This document shows positions 8,700 to 15,584 of a stretch of 64,000 nucleotides of DNA, in pieces. Source of the stretch: Streptomyces graminofaciens (lineage in GTDB: Bacteria; Actinomycetota; Actinomycetes; Streptomycetales; Streptomycetaceae); NCBI RefSeq assembly GCF_030294945.1, contig NZ_AP018448.1, forward strand, positions 11,504,501 to 11,568,500, read 5' to 3'. Below the pieces are notes generated by a model, which was not told the DNA's origin, made no database searches, and saw only the letters and a list, made by a program, of their open reading frames with translations. How positions within the stretch are numbered: the first letter of the stretch is position 1; each line of letters begins with the position of its first letter. The translations under genes were made by a program, and so were the position numbers.

Positions 8700-9371
8700 G
8701 TGGCGATCGATCCGCAGCAACTCCGCACCTGCCTCGGCTACTTCGCCACCGGCGTCACCGTCGTCAGCTGCACGGCGGCCGACACCTGCCACGGCGCGAC
8801 GGTGAACGCCTTCACCGCCGTCTCCCTGGACCCACCACTGGTCCTGATCTCCCTGGCCCGCACCTCGAAGGCGGCCCGCTTGCTGCCCGGCCGGCCGTTC
8901 ACGGTCAACATCCTGTCCGAGGACCAGCACGACCTGGCCCTGCACTTCGCGGGCAGCCCCCAGGCCTCGGGCCCCGCCCCTTCCTGGCTCCCCGCACCGG
9001 CGCCCCTGGCCCCCGCCCTCAGCGGTTCCCTGGCCACGTTCGCCTGCTCACCCTGGGCCACCTACGACGGCGGCGACCACGTCCTCTTCCTGGGCCACGT
9101 CGAGCACATGACCCACCACCCCGAAAACGTCCCCCTGCTCTACTACCGCAGCTCATTCCACTCCGCGCCGGCGCCCCACGCCCGAACCGGACACCATGTC
9201 CGGAGTGGCCGGCCGGGCGCGAACCCAACCGAGCAGCACCACCGAACACAGGGCGGCCAACGCACACCACGTCGACACGAACTCCAGCCGCCACAGCACC
9301 CAGCAGGCCAACGCACCGACGGCGAGCAGGATCCCCAGCGCCGACAGCCTCCGGTCGCCGGACAGCAGTAG
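8700..9371 (+). CDS. flavin reductase (HpaC-like) with an unusual C-terminal extension
   Basis: Residues 1-155 are a standard NAD(P)H:flavin reductase domain (FATGVTVVSC, GATVNAFTAVSLDPPLVLIS, TYDGGDHVLFLGHVEHM), as in the small partner of two-component HpaBC monooxygenases. It should supply FADH2 to the HpaB/PvcC-type oxygenase. The GTG at 8700 is preceded by ACAAGGAGACC. The domain ends near LLYYRSSFHS (about 9165) where a stop would be expected. Instead the frame runs about 65 more residues of Gln/Arg/Pro-rich sequence that is antisense to the end of the convergent membrane gene. This suggests that the original stop was lost. Confidence 0.9.
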   Translation: MAIDPQQLRTCLGYFATGVTVVSCTAADTCHGATVNAFTAVSLDPPLVLISLARTSKAARLLPGRPFTVNILSEDQHDLALHFAGSPQASGPAPSWLPAPAPLAPALSGSLATFACSPWATYDGGDHVLFLGHVEHMTHHPENVPLLYYRSSFHSAPAPHARTGHHVRSGRPGANPTEQHHRTQGGQRTPRRHELQPPQHPAGQRTDGEQDPQRRQPPVAGQQ

Positions 9372-9815
9372 AGAGCCCAGGGTCGCCAGCAGATAGCCCG
9401 CCACGAGCAGCGGAGCGTGGGACAGCTCGAACGCGTACCCGACCGTACGGCCGCGGAGCTCGGCGGTCACCGTACCGGTCGCCAGGTCGTACGCGAGCAC
9501 CGCGGCTGTCCCGCTCCCGACCACGACAAGGAACCCCAGCCGACGCCGGGCATACGCCGGGGCGGCACACCACACCCCGGCCGGCACCCACACCGCCAGC
9601 AGGGGCAGCGCGATGACGGCCCAGACGACGGTGGCGGGGCCGACACCACCGCCCGAGTCCCAGACCATCGACTCGACGATCTGATGCGCCCCGAGCCCCA
9701 GGGGCAGCGCGGCGAGCGGCAGATCCCGGCGGTCACGCACCCCCGCCACACAGACCACCCCGATGACCCCGACCCCGGCACCCGCCACAAGATCGGCCGT
9801 CCCACTCCAACACAT
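9153..9815 (-). CDS. DUF6629-like integral membrane protein
   Basis: This 220-residue protein has about six hydrophobic helices. It begins MCWSGTADLVAGAGVG and has PLALPLGLGAHQIVES-type sequence near residue 45, which I recognise as a widespread actinobacterial family of unknown function (DUF6629, from memory). The ATG at 9815 is preferred over one at 9866 because family members start at MCWS. Its 3' end overlaps the tail of the convergent flavin reductase by more than 200 bp. It is probably not part of the isocyanide pathway. Confidence 0.75.
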   Translation of the reverse strand: MCWSGTADLVAGAGVGVIGVVCVAGVRDRRDLPLAALPLGLGAHQIVESMVWDSGGGVGPATVVWAVIALPLLAVWVPAGVWCAAPAYARRRLGFLVVVGSGTAAVLAYDLATGTVTAELRGRTVGYAFELSHAPLLVAGYLLATLGSLLLSGDRRLSALGILLAVGALACWVLWRLEFVSTWCALAALCSVVLLGWVRARPATPDMVSGSGVGRRRGVE

Positions 9816-9985
9816 CACGCCACCAGGGGGTCCACCGCCGCGCGTATCCACCTTGCCGCGGCCCACGCTACGTCGCGCTCGGCCGGCGGCCCGGGTGACA
9901 CGCGTCGTGGACCGGACCGGTAGGGACGGGCTCGTACAAGAACACCGCCACCGCAGCGGGCGGCACGAGCGGCGACCGGCTCGGC

Positions 9986-10035
9986 TCCCTTCCGGGGTCG
10001 GTTGTGTTGCCCTGAGGCGCCGAACCCGGAAGGGA
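9986..10035. terminator. strong stem-loop between the GH5 gene and the membrane gene
   Basis: TCCCTTCCGGG pairs with CCCGGAAGGGA, extended by TCGG/CCGA with one mismatch, around an 18-base loop. It lies just past the stop of the leftward GH5 gene, so it probably terminates that transcript. No U-tract is visible, which is normal in high-GC actinobacteria. Confidence 0.75.
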
Positions 10036-10057
10036 CACGATGGCTATCGCACCGCTG

Positions 10058-11098
10058 TCACTTCTTCCAGGCCCAGTGCAGGCGATCGAGCCCGCTCTGG
10101 TTGTTCACCTTCAGGCTGAGGCGGGTGCCCGTGCCCTGGAGGGTGGTGAGGGAGTAGGTGTCACCGTTGCGCAGACCGGGCCAGTAGACCGAGCCCAGGC
10201 CCAGCTCCCGGATGGTGTCGGTCGCGGCCTGGATGTAGGCGACCTCACTGGAGCCGTTGACCGGGCCGTTGTAGTTCAGGCCGGAGGTCATGGTCGCGCC
10301 GAACTCGTCGAGGACGGTGCGTGAGGCGCAGTTGCCGATGCGCGCCTTGAAGTCCTGCTTCCACTGGTCGACGCTGGTCCAGTCGGTGTGCCAGAAGCCG
10401 TAGTTGTGCAGGGCGATCCGGGTGCCGTCGAGCCGGCTGTCGGCGCAGACGGGCTTGACGTCCTCGCTGTACTTGATGCCTCCGATGAGGACCCGGTCGC
10501 GGGGGATGGAGCGGTGCGTGGTCAGCCAGCGCGCGGCCACGTCGCGCCACTCCTGGGAGGTGTAGCCGAACGGCTCGTTCATCGGCTCGAAGTACACCTT
10601 GGAGTTGTCCTTGTAGGCGGAGGTGATCCGCGCCCACATCCGGTCCCAGGAGGCCTGGTCGTCGATCTTGCCGTCCTTGGCGTTGTCGGCCTCCCAGTAG
10701 CCCAGGATGACCTTGAAGCCCTTGGCGGTGGCGGCGTCGATCGCGGCCTGGTACGACTTCCAGAACGGGCCGTTCACGGAAGTGGGGTTGACCGGAAGGC
10801 GGACCGTGTTGGCGCCGAGCTTGGCGAACCCGCCGATGATCGCCTCGGACTTGGCGTAGGTCGTGGCATAGCTGTCGGAGGTGGACAGGCCCGAGGGCAC
10901 GACCGCGTCGTCGGCGTAGTTGTCGCGCGGGTCGGCCCAGTTGACCCCGCGGAAGTCGCTGACGGGCGGCGGCGAGGCGTGGCGGGAGGCGGCTGCGGGA
11001 GCGGCGGACGCGGGGGAGGCGAGAGCCCCGCCGAAGGCCGTGACACCGGCCAGGAACGCCCCAAGGCAAGCTGTCCCGCGATGGTTCTTTCGACGCAC
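10058..11098 (-). CDS. secreted glycoside hydrolase family 5 (cellulase-like)
   Basis: This 346-residue secreted glycosidase carries a signal peptide (RRKNHR, then a hydrophobic stretch ending ASPASAAPAAA). A GH5 (beta/alpha)8 domain follows: NWADPRDNYADD, GANTVRLPVNPT, acid/base Glu175 in YFEPMNEPFG and nucleophile Glu265 in TVLDEFGA. It should cleave beta-1,4-linked glucan or mannan outside the cell; the substrate is not decided by sequence. The GTG at 11098 is chosen because AAAGGGACTTC precedes it and puts the signal peptide at the N terminus. No CebR-type cellulose operator was seen upstream. There is no carbohydrate-binding module. Confidence 0.88.
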   Translation of the reverse strand: MRRKNHRGTACLGAFLAGVTAFGGALASPASAAPAAASRHASPPPVSDFRGVNWADPRDNYADDAVVPSGLSTSDSYATTYAKSEAIIGGFAKLGANTVRLPVNPTSVNGPFWKSYQAAIDAATAKGFKVILGYWEADNAKDGKIDDQASWDRMWARITSAYKDNSKVYFEPMNEPFGYTSQEWRDVAARWLTTHRSIPRDRVLIGGIKYSEDVKPVCADSRLDGTRIALHNYGFWHTDWTSVDQWKQDFKARIGNCASRTVLDEFGATMTSGLNYNGPVNGSSEVAYIQAATDTIRELGLGSVYWPGLRNGDTYSLTTLQGTGTRLSLKVNNQSGLDRLHWAWKK

Positions 11099-11352
11099 GA
11101 AGTCCCTTTCTGGGCAGTTGAGTTCGCGACCCTTACTGCAGGTCGGCGGCTCTGTGGCTCCCGCAAAGTAGAAGAGACATCGAACAGAGGTCAACACATC
11201 TTCACATCAAATTTCATCAAGAACACAGGATCACGACGTGAGCAGGGTCAGACGCGAGCCCGTCAGCACCGCAGCCGCAGGTCCGCGTTGCCGTCGTCAC
11301 GAACGTCGAACTGACCCCGGGCGGGGCCACAAGACGGGCGGCGGAATTCAGA

Positions 11353-11381
11353 ATGACCTGGCGCGAGGCGGTTCCTATGCT
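11353..11381 (+). promoter_or_regulatory. likely leaderless promoter for the exonuclease gene
   Basis: ATGACC (11353-11358) and TATGCT (11376-11381) are spaced 17 bp apart. The ATG of the next gene lies 8 bp after the -10 hexamer, so transcription would start at or next to the initiation codon. No ribosome binding site is present, consistent with a leaderless mRNA. Confidence 0.5.
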
Positions 11382-11389
11382 CTCTCCTC

Positions 11390-11953
11390 ATGGACGTGGA
11401 TCAGCACCTACTGAACGTGGTCGATGTCGAAGCGACGTGCTGGGAGGGGCAGCCCCCACCCGGCCAGGTGAGCGAGATCATCGAGATCGGGCTCACCGTG
11501 GTCGATCTGCGTGCCCGGGAGCGCCTCGCCAAACACCGCCTGCTGGTACGCCCGGCCCGATCGGAAGTGAGCCCGTTCTGTACGGAGCTGACCGGGCTGA
11601 CGCAGACCGACGTGGACGCGGGCCTGCCCTTCGCCGAGGCGTGCCGGGCGCTGGCAGCCCAGCATCGAGCGGGCCTGCTGCCGTGGGCCAGTTGGGGCGA
11701 CTACGACCGTAACCAGTTCACTCGCCAATGCCGGCGCACACGTACCCAGTACCCCTTCGGCCACCGCCACACCAATGCCAAGGTCGCGTTCACCGCCTCC
11801 TACGGCCTGCGCCGACGCCCCGGAATGGCCGAGGCGCTGAGGGCGGCCGGCCTCCCGCTGGAGGGCCGCCACCACCGAGGTGACGACGACGCGTGGAACA
11901 TCGCGGCCCTGGTGCTGGATCTGGCCGGGCGTGGAGACTGGCCCGAGGGCTGA
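11390..11953 (+). CDS. DEDDh 3'-5' exonuclease (RNase H fold, KapD/DnaQ-like)
   Basis: This 187-residue single-domain exonuclease has VDVEATCWEG with acidic residues 12 and 14 (ExoI motif), WASWGDYDRNQF (ExoII region) and HHRGDDDAWNIAAL (ExoIII, DEDDh). It removes nucleotides from 3' ends of DNA or RNA with two metal ions. It resembles the stand-alone KapD/ERI-1-like group rather than the DNA polymerase epsilon subunit. It appears monocistronic and may be translated from a leaderless transcript. Confidence 0.85.
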   Translation: MDVDQHLLNVVDVEATCWEGQPPPGQVSEIIEIGLTVVDLRARERLAKHRLLVRPARSEVSPFCTELTGLTQTDVDAGLPFAEACRALAAQHRAGLLPWASWGDYDRNQFTRQCRRTRTQYPFGHRHTNAKVAFTASYGLRRRPGMAEALRAAGLPLEGRHHRGDDDAWNIAALVLDLAGRGDWPEG

Positions 11954-11994
11954 GGTCGCGTGGGACAGGCCCGACAGGAGGACCTGACGGAGTC

Positions 11995-12660
11995 CTACCA
12001 GGCGGCGAGCGCGGCCGGTTCGCCGAGGCGGGCGGCCGCCGTCTGCCAGGCGGCCGTCACCGCGGTATGCGCCTGCGCGGTGCTTGGGGCATGACCGCCG
12101 GTCAGGGTGAGCGGTGCCCCTATGTGGACGTGCAGGCCCGGCCGGCGCAGTGGCGCGGTGACCAGCCCCGCGAGCTGCTTGGCCGTGGTGCCCGAGGTAA
12201 CCCGGCGTGCCCCGGCCTGGCCGACCGGGACGACGGGCGCGCCGGTGCGCTCGGCGAGCCGGGACAGGCCGCTGCGGAACGCTTCCGGTGCGGCTTCGGC
12301 GGCGTCCTTGCGGAGCGGGAGCCCACCCTCGGCATAGATGAGGACGAGCCGCCCCTTCTCCAGCGCGGCCGCAGCGAGGTCAAGTGCGTGGGCGGCGCGC
12401 CGGTCGTTGCGGTACACAGGGATGTGCCCTTCACGGGCGAGCGCGCGGCCGAGCAGGGGGATGCGCCACAGGCCGGCGGCAGCCATGACGACCGGCTGGA
12501 CACCGAGACGGTGCAGCGCGGCGCAGACGACGGCGGGGTCGGCGAGCGAGGTGTGGTTCGCGGCGATGATGCTGCCCGGCGCCAGGTCGGCACCGGCATC
12601 GGCGGTGACGCTGAGACGACCGACGGCAGGCACCAGGATGTCGGCGAGGCGGCTGAGCAT
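11995..12660 (-). CDS. 1-acyl-sn-glycerol-3-phosphate acyltransferase (PlsC family)
   Basis: This 221-residue lysophosphatidate acyltransferase-like protein has the catalytic HX4D motif (NHTSLAD, about residue 36) and YAEGGLPLRK near residue 110 as the glycerophosphate-binding EGG-type motif. It should acylate lysophosphatidic acid in phospholipid synthesis at the inner membrane face. The ATG at 12660 follows CCGGGAGACCC. An upstream in-frame ATG would add 71 Arg/Pro-rich residues with no family support. It is convergent with the exonuclease gene. Confidence 0.85.
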   Translation of the reverse strand: MLSRLADILVPAVGRLSVTADAGADLAPGSIIAANHTSLADPAVVCAALHRLGVQPVVMAAAGLWRIPLLGRALAREGHIPVYRNDRRAAHALDLAAAALEKGRLVLIYAEGGLPLRKDAAEAAPEAFRSGLSRLAERTGAPVVPVGQAGARRVTSGTTAKQLAGLVTAPLRRPGLHVHIGAPLTLTGGHAPSTAQAHTAVTAAWQTAAARLGEPAALAAW

Positions 12661-13126
12661 GTGGGTCTCCCGGTCTGAACGGTGGTGACCTTCATCGTCG
12701 GCGGGCGGGCGGCGCCCGGCCTGAGCGCTCGTACTCAATTCCACGGGGGCCGGTACCCAGGCTCGGTTTCGTGCTGCCGCTGAAGTCCGTCGAGGTGGGG
12801 GCGGGGGCACCGAGGCCACCCCCGTATGGGCATGCCCGCCCCGAGCGTTCTGCCACTGCGACGGCTGGCGCACGGTGGCGGTCCGCCCTTCCGGATCTCA
12901 CACCAAATCGCTCCCTCCGCCCACTTCAGGTCCGAGCTGTTCGACGCGGTCGACGCGCCGCCAAGTCCGAGCCACGGCCGCCGGGCACGAAAAGGGCCGC
13001 CCCGGCGAACACCCCGGCGGGCGGCGCCGATCCGCGTTTCGAAAACGGGCCGCTCGCGGTCGTCGACGTCGAGGACGGCCAGGTCCTTGCGTACCTCAAG
13101 CTCGAGACGGACCTCACGGAGACCCA
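12661..13126. other. 466-bp stretch without a convincing gene
   Basis: It contains the promoter region of the acyltransferase gene. Near 13020-13130 on the plus strand lies a short protein-like tail (ENGPLAVVDVEDGQVLAYL) with nothing recognisable before it, possibly a gene remnant. GCCGCCC (12996-13002) and GGGCGGC (13019-13025) can pair and may be a weak terminator for the leftward lipoprotein gene. Confidence 0.4.
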
Positions 13127-13816
13127 CTAAGGGGTGAAGACCTCTTCGAGGCGGTCGATGGCTCCGTTGCTGCCCAGGTGGTAGGTGAACACCAGCCCGG
13201 AGTCAGGGTGTGCATCGAGCCAGTCGAGGAACTCCTGGACCCCGATGTGCTGATTCTCGGTGCTTTCCACGATGGGGTTGGTCACCGTGACGAATGCGGC
13301 CTGATCCATCGGGATGTAGGTCTGTTTGCCGACTGTCTCGAACGGTGCGCCGTCCGAGTCAGGGGTGCCGCATCCCCAATTGCCGTGCTTGACGATCAAG
13401 CTCAGAGATCCCCCTTCCGGGGTGTAGCGGTAGACCGCGATCTCGTCGGGCGAGATGGGCATCTTGTGGTCACAGTCGTCACCAGCGCCGTCAGCGCCGT
13501 CAGCACCCCCTGAGCCCGTCGCCGTGGGCGCCGACGGCTTGGAAGCCGGAGTGCTCCCGGGGGACTTGACGCCGCTTCCTGTGCCCGCGGAAGCCTCTGC
13601 GCCGGGCTTCTTGCCCGTAGTGTCGGCGCTCGCTCCCGTCTTGTCGTCGGTGCCGCTCGAAACCGTCGCGCTCGGTTTCACGTCACTGTCCGCACCCTCC
13701 GTGCCGCCGTCACCGGAGCAGCCTGTGAGGCCCAGCGCCCCTGCGGCGCATACACCCAGCACGACTGCTCGGACGGCGCCCGGTCTGCGGCGGCTCTTCC
13801 TCGGCGTCAGGTACAT
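13127..13816 (-). CDS. hypothetical lipoprotein with low-complexity linker
   Basis: This 229-residue lipoprotein has basic residues (RKSRRR), a hydrophobic segment and the lipobox LTGC near residue 33. About 80 Ser/Thr/Gly/Ala/Lys-rich residues follow and then a compact C-terminal domain of about 120 residues (from DDCDHKMPISPDEIAVYRYTP). It should be anchored on the outer face of the membrane. The ATG is preceded by GGGGGACGAACC. I do not recognise the C-terminal domain. No functional neighbour is evident; the gene stands alone. Confidence 0.8.
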   Translation of the reverse strand: MYLTPRKSRRRPGAVRAVVLGVCAAGALGLTGCSGDGGTEGADSDVKPSATVSSGTDDKTGASADTTGKKPGAEASAGTGSGVKSPGSTPASKPSAPTATGSGGADGADGAGDDCDHKMPISPDEIAVYRYTPEGGSLSLIVKHGNWGCGTPDSDGAPFETVGKQTYIPMDQAAFVTVTNPIVESTENQHIGVQEFLDWLDAHPDSGLVFTYHLGSNGAIDRLEEVFTP

Positions 13817-14107
13817 GGTTCGTCCCCCATCTTGCTTGTTCGACGTCTCCGTGAGCCTCGTCGGCTCGGGAGGAAGGGACGAGTTTCAGCCATCGGCAGT
13901 TGCACGTCCTGGCCAGATTCTGCACGATGACCACCGGCATGCACCCATGGACCGGCGGCGGTTGGCGTTATGTCCGGCGCATCCCCATCTTTGACAGCGC
14001 GGTTTGCCGGTCCTGGCCGAGTTTGTCCCGCCTGGCCTTGGTATTCGATACCCATACGCCCAGAGGGCCGACCCGATGCCCCGGGCCGGCCTTATGGCGC
14101 CGACACG

Positions 14108-15256
14108 CTAGCGCTCGGAGGTGGTCGGCCGGGTGTCCGTGTCCTCCTGGCCCTGGGCCGTGGCGGCGGGGCGCTGGGCCTTGGTGTTGTTCTTCAGGCG
14201 CTCCAGCGTGCGCGTCAGCTGTTGGAACGGCGACGTCGTCCGCGTCCCGGGCCGCTGCTGTCCGGCGACAGCGGCCTCGGCGGACTCGCGGTAGGCGGCG
14301 AGCGCCTCGTGGGCGCGGTCGGTCGCCTCCCGGTACAGGTCCCGGGACTTCGTCATGGCCTCCAGCGCCTCGGCGTACATCGCCACCCGTTTCCGTTCCC
14401 GGGCGAGTTCCTCCTCGAGAGTGAGGAGGTGCCAGTCCTCCCGCAGCGCGGCGAGGGCCTCGTCGGCGCCGTCCGGCAGCGGCCGCGGCAGCGCGGCGAA
14501 CCGTGTCACCGCAGCGACGAGGTCGGCCGGCTCCGAACCGTCCAGGAACACCGTGCGTACGGTGAAGTCCTCGGCGTCGTAGCCGGACGGGGCCGGGGTG
14601 CCGGGCAGCACCGCCGCGCCGCCGCGCGGCACCTCCACGTCGAACTCCCGCAGCGCCCAGTTCAAGACCCGCAGCTGGTGCGGCGCGGCCCGGTGTTCCA
14701 CGACGCGGTGACGCAGGCTCGGCGGCAGCCATCGCGTAAGAGGCAGCCGACCGCGCTCGTCCGTGGTCATGGCTTCGTGGATCACGACGTGGACGCACCA
14801 TCCGCCGCGCCCGGAGTCCCTGAGCAGGCGCCGTGTGTCCTTGTCCTCCTCCGGCAGGGTGGTGATCCTGCTCAGCGACAAGCCTGTGGCGGCGTCGTGG
14901 TCCCAGTCGCCGTACTCCGGCCAGAACCGGGTGACGGGGGACGGCCATGCCGGGTCCCACGGCTGTTCCGCCTCCGCGAGCAGGGTCCACTCCCGCCCGC
15001 CGCCCAGGTCGGGCGCGAGGCTCAGCCGGGCACGTACGGTCACTTCGTCGGAAGCCCGCCAGCGGGCCTCGAAGACCCGCTCCGGTGAGTCGCCCCCGGC
15101 GTCGGGCACTTCCAGGAAGTCGTCGATGACCTGGCTGTCCTTGAGCTGCCGCAGGGTGCGACGGAGTACGCCTTCCGCGTCGGGTCCGACGTGGCGGCCG
15201 CGAGCCGGCCACACCGTGGGGGGAGTCGTGGGACGGGCTATGGGGGAGGTCGGCAT
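14108..15256 (-). CDS. hypothetical protein with C-terminal coiled coil
   Basis: This is a 382-residue protein of unknown function. It has a globular N-terminal 260 residues rich in Trp (EWTLLAEAEQPWDPAWPSP, TRFWPEYGDWDHDA). A strongly charged helical region follows from about residue 265 to 350 (EEELARERKRVAMYAEALEAM), likely a coiled coil. It ends in a basic Gln/Thr-rich tail. The ATG at 15256 was chosen because sequence upstream in the same frame is not protein-like, but the ribosome site there is weak. No signal peptide or membrane segment is visible. Confidence 0.65.
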   Translation of the reverse strand: MPTSPIARPTTPPTVWPARGRHVGPDAEGVLRRTLRQLKDSQVIDDFLEVPDAGGDSPERVFEARWRASDEVTVRARLSLAPDLGGGREWTLLAEAEQPWDPAWPSPVTRFWPEYGDWDHDAATGLSLSRITTLPEEDKDTRRLLRDSGRGGWCVHVVIHEAMTTDERGRLPLTRWLPPSLRHRVVEHRAAPHQLRVLNWALREFDVEVPRGGAAVLPGTPAPSGYDAEDFTVRTVFLDGSEPADLVAAVTRFAALPRPLPDGADEALAALREDWHLLTLEEELARERKRVAMYAEALEAMTKSRDLYREATDRAHEALAAYRESAEAAVAGQQRPGTRTTSPFQQLTRTLERLKNNTKAQRPAATAQGQEDTDTRPTTSER

Positions 15257-15584
15257 AAGTCCACCGGGAAGCAGGGGCACGTGCGCATGACAGTATCGCC
15301 GCCGCGGCCCGGTGGAGATCACCGGGGTCCCGCCGGCCTCCGCCTGCACCGCGCCGACCTTCCCGAGCAACCCCAGACTTCGGCGAACCGGCTTACTGCT
15401 CATGCTCCCCGGCTTGGCCTTCGTCTCGTGGACGCCCCTCGTCATCGGCTCGCGATCACTGTCACCGGGCAAGAGACAGGCCCTGGACGCCGGTGAAGGC
15501 AACTCGGTCTGCTCCCGCGCCGCGGCGATCGTCCCGCTCGGGTGAAGGCGCTGCTCGAGTCCCTCATCGGCGTGGCGTGAGTTG
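15257..15584. other. 328-bp intergenic stretch
   Basis: This gap lies between the end of the leftward kinase gene and the start of the leftward hypothetical gene. A 77-codon plus-strand frame (15312-15545) has a hydrophobic patch resembling a membrane-protein end, but lacks a credible start. I see no clear regulatory element. Confidence 0.4.

Noticed and set aside
12771..13130. 119-codon plus-strand ORF
   Set aside because: Only its last 30 residues look natural. The rest is Arg/Pro-rich shadow sequence, so it was recorded as a possible remnant only.
15312..15545. 77-codon plus-strand frame with a hydrophobic stretch
   Set aside because: There is no ribosome site, no recognisable family, and it is too short for a transporter fragment to be claimed.
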